A stretch of 64,000 nt of DNA, from positions 5,828,001-5,892,000 of the forward strand of contig OY760427.1 of the NCBI GenBank assembly GCA_963663495.1, given 5' to 3'. Positions 8,938 to 18,534 of the stretch are shown here, in pieces. Positions within the stretch are counted from its first letter, which is position 1. Every line of letters starts with the position of its first letter. Under the pieces are notes generated by a model that saw nothing but the letters and a program-made list of their open reading frames with translations, did not search any database and was not told the origin of the DNA. The position numbers and the translations under genes are program-made. Source of the DNA: G963663495 sp963663495. Its GTDB lineage: Bacteria > Bacteroidota > Rhodothermia > Rhodothermales > Bin80.

Positions 8938-8941
8938 GTAT

Positions 8942-10399
8942 GGGAGTTATATGGCTGAGTGCCACGCGTTTTCGCAGGAGTTACTTTTTGTGCTTTGGTG
9001 GTGCAGACAGGATGGCTTTCGCCAGTTGTTCATAATCGGTTCCCGCTTTTCACGAAGAAACTGCAATTATTCAAATAACTCAACACGTGGATACTCATAA
9101 TATATAATTTCCATATATTAGGGAGTTATATACCACAGTGCCATGCCCGAAACGGTTAATGCGTACCGCAATATCACATACAGGCTGTTGCCCGGAAGTC
9201 GGAGTAACGCCAAGCACCTTGCTGGATTAGCGGGTGCGTGTAGGTTTGTGTGGAATGCCATCCTCGCAGAGCAGAGCGAGGCCTACAGGAAAGCGAAAGA
9301 GGCTGGAGAGAAGCCGCCCTCGGTAAGCTTCTTCTCGCTGGGGAAGCGGTTCACGGAGCTGCGCCGCACGGTCGAGTGGCTACCTGAATACTTCTTTGGT
9401 GTCGTTAGATACCCATTGAAATATCAGGCGGATGCATGGAAGGCATTCTTCAAGGAGGGTAAGAGAAGACCGAGATTCCATTCCAGACGTGGTAGTACGC
9501 CTTCGTTCACGATCCCGGATAACGTAAGGGTTCGGGATCGTGAGCTGTATATCCCGAAAGTGGGATACATGGCGCTCCGCAGGCGGGGAGGCAACCCGTA
9601 CCCTGATGGTATACCCGTCAAAGCCACTGTAAAGAAGAACGCCGGCAAAGGGTATGCTGTCATCTGCTACAAGATGGAGGCACCTGCTAATAGAGGGTAC
9701 CGGCGGTGCTGTAGGCATTGACCGTAATTGCGGGCAGGTCGCTATGGTCTCCACAGAGGGCGATACAAGCATTATCAGACAACCGGATACCAAGCGTCTT
9801 GATGCCAAGTTGAAGCGGCATCAGCGAAGACTGGCGAGACAGAAGAAAGGCTCCAACCGTCGTAACAGGCGGAAGCATAGAATCGCCCGCATACAGTGCA
9901 AGCGTGCTAACATCCTCAATAATGCGAACCACCAGGTAAGTCGCATTATTGCCAATTACTCCTCAACGGTGATACTGGAGGACCTGAAGATCAAAGCGAT
10001 GACACGTTCAGCTAAGGGGACGATGGAGAGCTTTGGCACAAACGTCAGACAGAAGTCTGGCCTCAACCGTGAGATACTGCGAACAGGTTGGGGCCAGCTG
10101 GAACAGATGCTGGGCTATGAGTGCCGCAAGGTGATAAAGGTTACCGCTGCCTATAGCAGTCAGCGGTGTTCTGTGTGTGGGCACACAGAAGCGAGTACCC
10201 GTAAGACACAGAGCAAATTCACGTGTATGTCCTGTGGACATGCGGATCATGCAGACCTGAATGCGGCTGCAAACATACAGGCCTCCGGGATTGGGGCTTC
10301 TGCACGGCGAGGGGCGTTCGGGTTACCGACCCCTAAGACCCGTGAAATTGATACTAGTGCCTCACTGTGTACAGTTGGTCACTCACGTATATAATTCCC
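8942..10399 (+). mobile_element. tnpB-carrying element, copy 3, with near-perfect 8-bp duplication
   Basis: The left tip GGGAGTTATATGGCTGAGTG at 8942 pairs with the right end GTATATAATTCCC ending at 10399. Flanks are ATAAGTAT (8934-8941) and ATAGGTAT (10400-10407), seven of eight identical, consistent with a decayed 8-bp target duplication. The element is inserted immediately after the fadE stop codon, in the operon's direction. Its tnpB gene is frameshifted, so this copy is probably older or defective. Confidence 0.9.
9143..10394 (+). pseudogene. tnpB: tnpB copy 3, frameshifted
   Basis: The sequence matches the other tnpB copies over its whole length. However, one extra base near 9688 (cacctgCtaatag versus cacctgtaatag) breaks the frame just before the first RuvC aspartate motif. 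The N-terminal part reads for about 192 aa. The C-terminal part, with GIDRN, LEDLK, the zinc ribbon and ADLNAA, continues in another frame to 10394. No full-length nuclease can be made, though the 3' region that would give the guide RNA is intact. Confidence 0.9.
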
Positions 10400-10407
10400 A
10401 TAGGTAT

Positions 10408-10652
10408 TACCCACGGCGGCGCAATGGATGCCGGATCGCTTTGTCACCTGGTCTGCTATGAGACACCGAAAGAGCATGGAGTTTAGAGAGCATGGAGTCC
10501 GGCGGGGAGGTCGCAGGTGCAGGCCACGCAACTGCCTGCGACTGCACGAACCTACATGGGATCCAGCCTTGAAGAACTGCGTAGCCCTAAGCTAAGCAAT
10601 GTATCGTGGCAGGATGGCCGCGTGTTCGAAAGTTAAACAAGGAGAGCGAACG
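10408..10652. other. Non-coding gap with one stem-loop
   Basis: No convincing gene is seen. A hairpin with 8-bp arms (GTCGCAGG at 10510-10517, CCTGCGAC at 10535-10542) lies in the middle, and a short direct repeat (agagcatggagt) lies upstream of it. The stem-loop lacks a T tract, so it is not a clear terminator. The promoter of the following membrane-protein gene is expected here. Confidence 0.3.
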
Positions 10653-11108
10653 ATGGGGTGGGTACACCAGAGCGTGATATTTATGCATGTGCTCACGGGC
10701 GCAGCGTTTTTTGGATTGGGACTGCGATTGGCGGGCCAAGCCCGGACGGTCGCCAGCGTGCAAGGCGACGGAGCTTTGCTGCTGTCCCGCGACATGGGTA
10801 TAACGATCCGGCAAATGAGTATTCAACTTGTGCTAACCTTTGTATTTGCGATGGCGGCACTGGGGCTTGGTGGCGGATACGCAGGCCAGGCGCAGTACCA
10901 TGTGGCTTCCGTGTTGATCGTAGCTCTGCTGGTGCTGCAACTATGGGTGATCCGACCCGCTTGGAAGGGGCTGCACAAAGCGGTGGAAGAGGGAGGTGAA
11001 CGGGGGGCTTTTGCGCGACGATTGGCTATGGCCTCCGGAATCGGTCACTTGGTGTGGGTAGTTCTGCTTATGCTAATGTTCTGGAACAGATTCGGGGTGT
11101 TGCGGTAG
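10653..11108 (+). CDS. Small integral membrane protein, unknown function
   Basis: About 151 aa from the ATG at 10653, which has AAGGAGAG upstream. Four hydrophobic segments are visible, at about residues 5-27, 52-75, 82-100 and 128-147. The loop between helices 1 and 2 carries small and polar residues, and a basic/acidic stretch precedes the last helix. The pattern resembles the small four-helix DUF2269-like membrane proteins, but no diagnostic motif is seen and no function is assigned. The CsbD-like gene follows in the same direction. Confidence 0.7.
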   Translation: MGWVHQSVIFMHVLTGAAFFGLGLRLAGQARTVASVQGDGALLLSRDMGITIRQMSIQLVLTFVFAMAALGLGGGYAGQAQYHVASVLIVALLVLQLWVIRPAWKGLHKAVEEGGERGAFARRLAMASGIGHLVWVVLLMLMFWNRFGVLR

Positions 11109-11144
11109 CATGGTCCCGAATTGTTTAATTATGCGGGTACAGGT

Positions 11145-11339
11145 ATGGCCACTCAGAGGATGAACGAGAGTTGGGCGCAGGTAAGAAGTCAGATCGAATC
11201 AATCTGGAGTGACACCGAGTTTACAGATAAGGAGATGAAGAAGGCCCGTGGAAGTATGCGTCGGATGGTGCAGTTGATTCACGATAAAACGGACGAACCG
11301 CAGAAGGAAATCTTCCAGAAGATCAGCGCCATTATCTAG
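11145..11339 (+). CDS. CsbD-like stress protein
   Basis: This 64-aa hydrophilic protein fits the CsbD family: a WAQVRSQIESIWSD opening, an acidic EFTDKEMKKARGS middle and a helical tail with VQLIHDKTDEPQKEI. Such proteins accumulate in general stress in many bacteria, and their molecular role is unknown. Length and composition suit the family. The ATG at 11145 is chosen because the conserved part begins within a few residues of it. It lies between the membrane protein and the GWxTD gene, all reading rightward. Confidence 0.75.
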   Translation: MATQRMNESWAQVRSQIESIWSDTEFTDKEMKKARGSMRRMVQLIHDKTDEPQKEIFQKISAII

Positions 11340-11438
11340 GATGGGGTTGGCCGGAGCTCGTCCGGTCGAATAGCACTTCGCGAAGCCCGTCCGAGGGTGC
11401 TGGCGCGGAATCTGAGGGGATTGCTGTAACCCTACAGC

Positions 11439-13457
11439 ATGGCGCAACGTGCACTGCTTCTGGTTGTGCTGCTATGGCAGCCGGTGATGGCAGTTGCGCA
11501 GTGGGGTGGACTGGAGCCTGCGCGCCATGCAATGGACCGTGGGGATTGGTCTGATGCTGTACGGTTATTGATAGCCCATCTAACGAGAGAAGATGTAGCA
11601 ATTGAGGCGCGTTATCTGCGTGGAATTGCATTGGCGGAGACGGGAAAGTACCGTACGCTGCAATCGCGCGTACGGAATACGCTACAGACCGCAGCCCGGG
11701 ACTTTGAGCTTATACTGGAGCACGACTCGCTCTACAGGGATGTGCTGTACCAGTATGGGCGCCTGCGGTGGTTTGCCGGTGACCTGCGATCAGCCATCAG
11801 GCTGGCGGAGGCGCAGGTCCGCCTGAAACCGGATCTCGCCCACGCGCGCCTGGGCCTGCACCAGTTCTATTGGCGCTACATAATGCAAACGGACCCCGCG
11901 CACGCCCGCGACTGGCTGCGTGCGCACCCGTCAGCACTGGCCAGGTTGTATACGGGGGAGACGTATACGCGTCAGTCGCTCTATCAGGCTGCCGAAGGCA
12001 TTTTCACGGGGCTTCTGGGCCGCCAACACGTAGATGTACCCGCGAGGATTGCACTTGCACGCTTGTATTTTGCACAAGGGCTGCCGGAGCGCGGTACTGC
12101 GGAGATGGATCAGGCCAACGCAGCCATCATGTCGGAAGCCGATGCGCTATTGATGTTCGACACTATCAAAACGATTGTGACGACCAAGGAGCGCAGCGAG
12201 TTTGAAGCTATCAGCAGCACTCAGGACTACCGGCTGTTCTTCACCGTATTCTGGGCCCGGCGCGATCCGATGCCGGCTGCACCCTACAACGCACGAATGG
12301 AGGAGCATTTTCGGCGGCTGCGCGTGGCGGAGCGGTATCACCTGTTTCAGGGATTCCGCACTTGGTACCGAAACCAGTTCACAGCGGATGCAACGCATTT
12401 TTCATCCACATACACCTTGGCGAGCGATTTTGATGATCAGGGGATCATTTTTCTCCGCCACGGTGACCCGGATGATTATACCATTGGTGAAGCCAATTCT
12501 TGGCTATACGAGGAAGCACTGCTCGTATTCCATTTTGCCCCCACCTGCGTGGGCCATATCTGCGGTGTATCCCGTCATTTTGTACCGGTACCCCGTGGGA
12601 GGTCATGGGGAGCACAGGAGGTAGGGCACGATTGGGTTGAGGCGGAAAGAAAAAGTGGGGACTACCTGGTTGAAGGGCTGACCACTGATCGGCACCAATG
12701 GCCGGATGGCACGACGCAGCTGGATGTTCCGATGGTAACCGCTTCCTTTGCCGGATTGGGCGAGGAGACGCTTGTGGAGGTGCACTACGTTATCCCTGAG
12801 AACGAGCTGCGTAAAGGCCTTGATGACCGAGTTAACACCGTCCATGTCGAAACCGGGATGACGGTGCATGACCAGGATTGGCAGCGGATGGGGCTCTTCC
12901 GGCAGACAAAGCACTTGACGGGTCCGTATATCGGGAGCTTTCATTTGGACCTGCCACCGGAACCGTATCACATCGGACTTCATGTCCGCTCGCTACAGAC
13001 GCGCCACATCGGTGCGCTTCGGTTTGAGTACGACCCGCGGTCGTACCGCGGGTCAGGGTTCAAGATGAGTGACCTGCTCCTGGCGGACAGTATTATGGAT
13101 CTGCGCGGCGAGGATACAATGGCGCGGGAGGATGTGATAGTCAGCGTAAACGTTACCGGAAGTTTTGATGTATCGGCTCCGGTTTACGTCTATTTTGAGT
13201 TGTACGACCTCGCCCTGGCCCCTGATGGTATGTACCGGTATAGCGTGGACTACTCAATCCGGCCTGAGAACGGTCGGGAGGACGCCGTCACGGTGGATGC
13301 GGGAGAGCAGCAGAGCCATGCTGCTTCACTGATAGAGTATGTGGGCATCGATATACGCGACGTGGCGACCGGGAGGTATCAGCTTGTGGTAGCAGTTCAC
13401 GACCGGCACGGTGGAACGGTTGTCCAGCGTACGAGGCCCTTGACTGTGGTACGATAA
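11439..13457 (+). CDS. Exported GWxTD-domain protein with N-terminal TPR-like repeats
   Basis: 672 aa with a signal peptide (MAQRALLLVVLLWQP, then VMAVAQ). Residues ~25-230 form TPR-like helical repeats (ARYLRGIALAETGKY, LAHARLGLHQFYWRY, ARIALARLYFAQG). The middle holds the GWxTD-type region with the characteristic DDQGIIFLRHGDPDDYTIG segment. The C-terminal third is beta-rich. GWxTD proteins occur in Bacteroidota, Chlorobi-like and Acidobacteria lineages and are predicted to be secreted or periplasmic. Their function is not established. Convergent with the MBL-fold gene, 54 bp apart. Confidence 0.8.
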   Translation: MAQRALLLVVLLWQPVMAVAQWGGLEPARHAMDRGDWSDAVRLLIAHLTREDVAIEARYLRGIALAETGKYRTLQSRVRNTLQTAARDFELILEHDSLYRDVLYQYGRLRWFAGDLRSAIRLAEAQVRLKPDLAHARLGLHQFYWRYIMQTDPAHARDWLRAHPSALARLYTGETYTRQSLYQAAEGIFTGLLGRQHVDVPARIALARLYFAQGLPERGTAEMDQANAAIMSEADALLMFDTIKTIVTTKERSEFEAISSTQDYRLFFTVFWARRDPMPAAPYNARMEEHFRRLRVAERYHLFQGFRTWYRNQFTADATHFSSTYTLASDFDDQGIIFLRHGDPDDYTIGEANSWLYEEALLVFHFAPTCVGHICGVSRHFVPVPRGRSWGAQEVGHDWVEAERKSGDYLVEGLTTDRHQWPDGTTQLDVPMVTASFAGLGEETLVEVHYVIPENELRKGLDDRVNTVHVETGMTVHDQDWQRMGLFRQTKHLTGPYIGSFHLDLPPEPYHIGLHVRSLQTRHIGALRFEYDPRSYRGSGFKMSDLLLADSIMDLRGEDTMAREDVIVSVNVTGSFDVSAPVYVYFELYDLALAPDGMYRYSVDYSIRPENGREDAVTVDAGEQQSHAASLIEYVGIDIRDVATGRYQLVVAVHDRHGGTVVQRTRPLTVVR

Positions 13458-13511
13458 TGTGGACGACCTTCGAGGAAGTATCAGCTTCCCGGCGGCGAGG
13501 AACGTACGCCG

Positions 13512-14285
13512 CTAATCCAGGGGAGGCCTCAGCGTATACTGTGCCAGCTCCTCGCCTTCCTCGGTGGACGGAAAGACGCAGCGGGCTTCGGACAGCTCGC
13601 CGGGCGGCAATGGATCTATCCTGTGCACGAGCACCAGCCGCTGCACATCGGCATTCTTTGCGGCAGTGGCAGCCTGCAGTGCCGTAGCATGTCCGGGAAA
13701 GGGCCCGGTTGCCTCGTGCACGAGGATATCTGCACAGGCAGCCAGTTCTACCAATTGGGATGTCGGCCCCGTGTCCGACGAATAGGCGACAGAGGATCGG
13801 GATGGGATATGCGTAATTCTGATGCTTATGCCGGGCGCGGAATGCAGGGTTGGGCTGGCACGGATTTGCCATGTACCGTCCAAATACACCAGTTGGCGGC
13901 TTTCCAACGGGACCGGATGCCATGTGCGCGCGAAGTCGTGTTTCCATCTCGTGGTGTCGTACAGGCCGAGCAGACTGCGTACATGGGCGAGGGTGACTTC
14001 CGGTCCGCAGATGGGTAGCGGCTCGCAACGCTGGCCCAGGGACAGCTTGCGCATCATGAGCGGAAAGCCGCCAATATGGTCAATATGTCCGTGTGTCAAT
14101 AGGAGCATACGAATAGCCTGCGGGTCCAGGCCTGCGGCGAGCATCCGATGGATCACATCGCCGCCGCAGTCAATGACAATAACCGACATGCCATCTGAAA
14201 CGGCGAGCATGGTCGTTGTGAGGGGGGCGTTTGCGTACGCTGCACCGGTGCCGAGGAGATGCAGCGTGGGCGTAGCGGCGGTCAT
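13512..14285 (-). CDS. Metallo-beta-lactamase-fold hydrolase, RNase Z-like
   Basis: 257 aa. The metal-binding signature THGHIDHIGG appears near residue 65, with later ligands in YSSDTGPT and HEATG, the layout seen in the RNase Z / ElaC-like branch of the MBL superfamily. The N-terminus (LHLLGTGAAYANAP) is typical of that branch. The C-terminal VHRIDPLPPGELSEA gives the expected later His position. The gene overlaps the polyprenyl synthetase gene upstream by 4 nt (ATGA), indicating translational coupling. Exact substrate is uncertain: tRNA 3' processing would be the classical role, but many paralogues act on small molecules. Confidence 0.8.
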   Translation of the reverse strand: MTAATPTLHLLGTGAAYANAPLTTTMLAVSDGMSVIVIDCGGDVIHRMLAAGLDPQAIRMLLLTHGHIDHIGGFPLMMRKLSLGQRCEPLPICGPEVTLAHVRSLLGLYDTTRWKHDFARTWHPVPLESRQLVYLDGTWQIRASPTLHSAPGISIRITHIPSRSSVAYSSDTGPTSQLVELAACADILVHEATGPFPGHATALQAATAAKNADVQRLVLVHRIDPLPPGELSEARCVFPSTEEGEELAQYTLRPPLD

Positions 14286-15289
14286 TTCTTGCGGGTAGCA
14301 ACAAAGGCCGCCAGCTGGTTCAGCGCTTCACGCGCCGGCGACGGATCCAGGCGGGCAAGGCGTTGCTGCGCTTCAGTGACATAGGTTATCATCCGCTGAG
14401 TAGCATAGGTTATGCCCCCCGTTTCTTTCACAAATGACAGGACATGGCGCCTTTCCTCTCGGCTCCTTCTTGATTTACGGATGATACGCAGCACCTTACG
14501 CTTTTGTGCGGTTTCTGCCTGGCTGAGAGCGTGAATGAGTGGTAGCGTCAGCTGCCGGGATTCCAGGTCAATCCCCACGGGCTTTCCGATCCGCGAACCG
14601 GTGTAGTCGAAGAGGTCGTCCCGGATCTGAAACGCGAGGCCCAGGTACTCGCCTACCTTCTCCAGGTTATCAATGGTTTCGTTGTCGGCGCCCGCGCTGC
14701 GGGCGCCGCACATGGTGCAGGCAGACAGCAGCGAAGCGGTTTTGTGGGAAATAATCTCCAGATATGTCGGTTCGTCTATATCAAGGCGCCGCGCCTTGTG
14801 CGCCTGCAGTAGTTCCCCTTCGCTCATCCTCCGCACCGATTCCGACAGGGCGTGCAGCTGGTCGTACTCATTGTGCCGCAGTGCCAGAAGCAAGCCGCGG
14901 CTGAGCAGGTAGTCGCCCAGGAGCACAGACACCTTGTTACCCCACAGCGCATTGATGGAAAATGCTCCCCGACGCTTTGCCGCCTGGTCCACCACATCGT
15001 CGTGAATCAGCGTAGCGGTATGCAGCAGCTCCACGAGGGCGGCCGCCCGGTAGCTGGTTTCTGTCACTCCCCCGCAGGCCTTCGCAGTCAGGAGCACGAG
15101 CGTTGGCCGTACCTGTTTGCCCTTCCGCCTCAGGATGTACTGGAGCAATGTATCCAGCAAGCCGGGGTGTGCACGCACCTCCTCCCGGAAGTACGCCCTG
15201 AAATGCGCCAACTCGTCTGTAATGACGGCTTGGATAGAAGTAAGCGTGATGCCCTCCTTGGCAGGTACCATCGCAAGTGTATCAGGCAT
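14282..15289 (-). CDS. Polyprenyl diphosphate synthase
   Basis: A 335-aa all-helical trans-prenyltransferase. The first aspartate-rich motif DDVVD follows LLHTATLIH near residue 95, and the second motif DDLFD follows YLGLAFQIR near residue 220. GKQVRP, before the first motif, is the conserved diphosphate-binding segment. The family condenses isopentenyl diphosphate onto an allylic primer, giving C30-C50 chains for quinones. Chain length cannot be read reliably here. Its stop overlaps the start of the MBL hydrolase; btuC lies 59 nt upstream in the same direction. Confidence 0.9.
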   Translation of the reverse strand: MPDTLAMVPAKEGITLTSIQAVITDELAHFRAYFREEVRAHPGLLDTLLQYILRRKGKQVRPTLVLLTAKACGGVTETSYRAAALVELLHTATLIHDDVVDQAAKRRGAFSINALWGNKVSVLLGDYLLSRGLLLALRHNEYDQLHALSESVRRMSEGELLQAHKARRLDIDEPTYLEIISHKTASLLSACTMCGARSAGADNETIDNLEKVGEYLGLAFQIRDDLFDYTGSRIGKPVGIDLESRQLTLPLIHALSQAETAQKRKVLRIIRKSRRSREERRHVLSFVKETGGITYATQRMITYVTEAQQRLARLDPSPAREALNQLAAFVATRKK

Positions 15290-15348
15290 CCGGGTGCGCG
15301 TACGTGGCGGCGCACCGTGGTACGAAAGCCGTAGGCAACGGTTCAGTC

Positions 15349-16374
15349 CTATCCGAAAGCGTAGCCGGACCGCCTAAGGAGCACCAGAAAAAACGGAACC
15401 CCGCAGAGCGCTGTAATAATGCCGACAGGAAGTTGCTCCGAAGGCAGTAGGAAGCGTGCAGCGAGATCGGCCCATAGCAAGAACAGTGCTCCTGCCGCGA
15501 AGCAGACGGGAAGTAGCCTCTGATGCCCCACTCCGACAACGGACCGCACAGCATGCGGGATGATCAGTCCGACAAAGCCAATAGCGCCACTGACTGCCAC
15601 CAGTGTTCCCGTGACCACAGCGGACAAGACGATTAGCAGTTGCTTGGTCGTTTCAACGGACACCCCGAGCGACTGCGCCGCCTCCTCACCCAGTAGCATG
15701 GCATCCATAGGCCGCCTCAGAGCCATTAGTGCTACAAAGCCGATGGTGCACGCTCCGGCAGGAATGGCAAGCGTGTCCCAGGTGGCATAGTGCAGGGAAC
15801 CCAGCAGCCAGAAAAGCACAGCGCGGAGTTTGTCGGGCTCCGGCGATGACAGCGTGATAAAACTGGTTAGCGACGACATCAGGGCCGCCACCGCAACGCC
15901 TGCCAAGAGGAGGCGTGCCACGGAAACTCGCCTGGCAGACCCGGCAACCAGATACACAACCGTGATGGCTGCCAGGCCTCCGAGGAATGCAGCAACCGGC
16001 ATGGATAAGCTCTTGGATACCAAGGGTGGAAGGAACCCCAGGTAGAATAGTGAGGCACCGGCCGTGGCTCCACCGGAGACTCCCAGGATGTAGGGCTCCG
16101 CCAACGGGTTACGGACGAGGGTTTGCATGGCAGCACCCACAATGGCGAGTCCGCCGCCCACCAGGAGAGCGAGGAGCGCACGCGGCATGCGCAGTAGCCA
16201 GACGATCCTATCGGCGGTAGTATCCGGTGCATCGCCCATCCCGAACAACAGATGATGCTGCAGGACGCTCCGTACAGCACCGGCGCCCAAGTCCTGCCCG
16301 ACGCTGACGGCCACGCCCACGCTGAGTAGCAGCAGCGCGCACAGTGCCGCAGCAACAGCGATGGTGCGCGTCAT
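15349..16374 (-). CDS. btuC: BtuC/FecCD-family ABC transporter permease
   Basis: About 341 aa with roughly ten hydrophobic helices. It has the FecCD signature RMPRALLALLVGGGLAIVGAAMQTLVRNPLAEPYILGVS-type region and a C-terminal GLIIPHAVRS segment that contacts the ATPase. It forms the membrane channel of a cobalamin or Fe-siderophore importer. The ATG at 16374 overlaps the stop of the binding-protein gene by 4 nt (ATGA), so the two are translationally coupled. No ATPase (BtuD) gene follows; the next gene is a prenyl synthase, so the ATPase must be encoded elsewhere. Vitamin B12 is a guess based on the partner protein. Confidence 0.88.
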   Translation of the reverse strand: MTRTIAVAAALCALLLLSVGVAVSVGQDLGAGAVRSVLQHHLLFGMGDAPDTTADRIVWLLRMPRALLALLVGGGLAIVGAAMQTLVRNPLAEPYILGVSGGATAGASLFYLGFLPPLVSKSLSMPVAAFLGGLAAITVVYLVAGSARRVSVARLLLAGVAVAALMSSLTSFITLSSPEPDKLRAVLFWLLGSLHYATWDTLAIPAGACTIGFVALMALRRPMDAMLLGEEAAQSLGVSVETTKQLLIVLSAVVTGTLVAVSGAIGFVGLIIPHAVRSVVGVGHQRLLPVCFAAGALFLLWADLAARFLLPSEQLPVGIITALCGVPFFLVLLRRSGYAFG

Positions 16375-17279
16375 GGCGTCAGATGAGGATGCAGGAGGCG
16401 AGCCAGCTGCCAGGTCCCCTGCACCAGCCTGGGGCCGGGACGATAGAACATGCCAGCATCTATACTGTGCACCTTGGAAGTGGCGACTGCAGGTACGACA
16501 TCCCATGTAGGGTGCTTCATCATCAGGTCGGACGCCTCATAGTCCTCTCCGAAGGCCCCGATGATCACCTGAGGCTTTTTTATCAGAACATATTCGTCGC
16601 TAAGCACCGGCGCGCGGCGGGCAAGCTGCGCGGTAACACTGGTGCCACCAGCGCGTGCGACAAGGTCATGGATGTAACTCCCCTGCCCAAACGAATACAG
16701 CGTTTCGTCACTGACAAGCATCAACGTGGTGGGGCGGTGGGAGAATTGATGCACAAGCTGGCTTAGTGAGTCCAGAGAATGGCGTAGTGAGTCGCTGACG
16801 GAAGTTTCCGTGGAAAGCAGCGATGCCATACGGTCAATGGCATCCAGCATGTTGTTGATGCCGGAGATGGAAAAGAAGTAAACAGGAATACCTAGCGCAG
16901 CAAACGATTGCGCATCGCGCGCGCTATTGATTTGATCGGAGGCAAACACTATGTCCGGCTCAAGCGCGACAATGTTCTCGTAGTCTACAGGGAGGGCGCT
17001 GAATGTTGGCAGCGTGTTAACGGCAGGTGGGTAGTCGTCGGCGGTAGTGACTCCGGCGACCATGTGACCGCCGCCCGCGGCAAAGATGATCTCGGTAAGG
17101 CTTGGGGCCAGTGATACGACCCGCGTGACAGGCCCTGCAAGGTGCACAGGCCGTCCCAGGTCATCAGTTAGCTTGATGGGATATTCGCCCGCAGGAGGGG
17201 TGGCACAACCGATGCACCATGCCGTAACAAGCGCGATTGAAAAGCGCGCTTTTACGCTGTCCTTTATATTGTGTCCCAT
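16371..17279 (-). CDS. btuF: BtuF-like periplasmic substrate-binding lipoprotein
   Basis: 302 aa. A basic N-region and hydrophobic stretch end in a CIGC lipobox, so it is likely a lipid-anchored binding protein. The fold opens with KLTDDLGRPVHLAGPVTRVVSLAPSLTEI, the hallmark of class III cobalamin/siderophore binding proteins, followed by EPDIVFAS and a C-terminal lobe with PVLSDEYVLIKKPQVIIG. It delivers substrate to the BtuC-like permease encoded next. Its start codon overlaps the divergent deoC start codon in the shared tetranucleotide CATG (17277-17280), so there is no intergenic space. Confidence 0.88.
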   Translation of the reverse strand: MGHNIKDSVKARFSIALVTAWCIGCATPPAGEYPIKLTDDLGRPVHLAGPVTRVVSLAPSLTEIIFAAGGGHMVAGVTTADDYPPAVNTLPTFSALPVDYENIVALEPDIVFASDQINSARDAQSFAALGIPVYFFSISGINNMLDAIDRMASLLSTETSVSDSLRHSLDSLSQLVHQFSHRPTTLMLVSDETLYSFGQGSYIHDLVARAGGTSVTAQLARRAPVLSDEYVLIKKPQVIIGAFGEDYEASDLMMKHPTWDVVPAVATSKVHSIDAGMFYRPGPRLVQGTWQLARLLHPHLTP

Positions 17280-18081
17280 GAACGAGCAGCAAATAGCGGC
17301 GGTTGTTGCACGGCTTCAGGGAAGGCCGTCAGACTTATCTTCCGACGATTATCTGCGGGAGGCGGTGCGTACGCTTGTGGACGCGGATGGTACCATGGGG
17401 GGCGTTCCGGCGGATCAGTTTGCTGACAATCCGGGGCGTTCATTGGCATCGCTTATTGACCATACGGTCCTTAAGCCGGAAGCCACGGAAAAACACATCA
17501 GGCAGCTGTGCGCGGAGGCCGATGAGTACGGGTTTGCGGCAGTCTGCATCAACCCCTGCTTCGTGACGATGGCGTCGGCGTTTCTCCAAACCTCTCAGAT
17601 CAAGGTATGTTCGGTAGTGGGGTTTCCGCTGGGCGTACATTGCACGCGTACCAAGGTGATGGAAGCCGAGAGAGCCATCGCAGATGGAGCGCAAGAGCTG
17701 GATATGGTGATCAATGTGGGGATGGTAAAGGCAGGCCGGTGTGAGGAGGCAAGGCACGAGATATCGGAAGTGGTGGCAGTCGCCGGAAAGGACGTTACAG
17801 TGAAAGTGATTCTGGAATGCGGCTTGCTCACGGACAAGGAAAAGGTGGCAGCGTGCGAGGTGGTCATTGATGCGGGAGCTGGCTTCGTGAAGACCTCTAC
17901 GGGATTTCTTGGTCGCGGAGCGACAACGTACGATGTGGCACTGCTGCGGCGCACCGCTAGGGGACGGATCGGAATAAAGGCTGCGGGCGGCGTGCGAACA
18001 ACGGTTGCGGCCGCGGCACTCGTGTTTCACGGTGCTACCCGCCTGGGCTGCAGCGCATCTGTTGCCATTGTTGGAGGATAG
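17278..18081 (+). CDS. deoC: Deoxyribose-phosphate aldolase
   Basis: 267 aa from the ATG at 17278. It has an N-terminal extension of ~55 residues before the conserved core LIDHTVLKPEAT. Active-site lysines are seen in VKVILECGLL and in GIKAAGGVRT (Schiff-base lysine), and VVGFPLG and DMVINVG are further family signatures. It cleaves deoxyribose 5-phosphate to acetaldehyde and glyceraldehyde 3-phosphate in nucleoside salvage. TATATT lies only 8-13 nt upstream of the ATG, which would suit a very short leader. The TAG stop lies inside the 8-bp target of the composite transposon; without that insertion, the SPOR-protein ATG would follow after 2 nt. Confidence 0.92.
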   Translation: MNEQQIAAVVARLQGRPSDLSSDDYLREAVRTLVDADGTMGGVPADQFADNPGRSLASLIDHTVLKPEATEKHIRQLCAEADEYGFAAVCINPCFVTMASAFLQTSQIKVCSVVGFPLGVHCTRTKVMEAERAIADGAQELDMVINVGMVKAGRCEEARHEISEVVAVAGKDVTVKVILECGLLTDKEKVAACEVVIDAGAGFVKTSTGFLGRGATTYDVALLRRTARGRIGIKAAGGVRTTVAAAALVFHGATRLGCSASVAIVGG

Positions 18082-18363
18082 TATGGGGAGTTATATAGCT
18101 GACTGCCCACGCGTTTTCGCGGGAGTTACTTTTTGTGCTTTGGTGGTGTGGACATGATGGCTTTCGCCAGTTCTTCCAATGTGGTAGGGATGGATTGTTG
18201 GATACTGAGAATGTCGTTTGTTACGGGGCGGCCGGGGCGTTTCGTTTCCTGAATCTTGTTACCGGGCTTCGGGGATTTATCTATGCGCATGGCGTTATAG
18301 GCTATAGAGTAGCACTAATCCATTGGGGCAGAATACCGAAATGATTTCATGGCGGACATCTGC

Positions 18364-18534
18364 TTAGAGCATGTAGGAGGCTGCATACATTGCTATCCAG
18401 TTTTCACGACAGTCGATCAATTTCAGGACCGATTCCTTGGCTTGTATCGGGACGCTCTTGACAATGCGGAAGTACTGGGCGGACCCCGGTACGGGCCACG
18501 AAGCGCACCGGACGAACCCATGAGACGCGGGCCA
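18364..18534 (-). pseudogene. Unrecognised cargo fragment in IS1595 element
   Basis: Directly after the methyltransferase-like tail, a leftward frame reads for about 55 residues to a TAA at 18364. It includes GSAQYFRIVKSVPIQAKES and a hydrophobic end (WIAMYAASYML). Its protein-like composition suggests the remnant of a gene paired with the methyltransferase. No family is recognised and no start is visible. The rest of the element to its left (18181-18363) shows no gene. Confidence 0.3.

Noticed and set aside
10510..10542. Stem-loop in the gap after tnpB copy 3 as a riboswitch or structured RNA
   Set aside because: Only one 8-bp stem is visible and no known riboswitch core could be recognised.
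13288..14028. 246-codon frame overlapping the GWxTD end and the MBL gene
   Set aside because: Arginine/alanine-rich with no motif, and conflicts with two supported genes.
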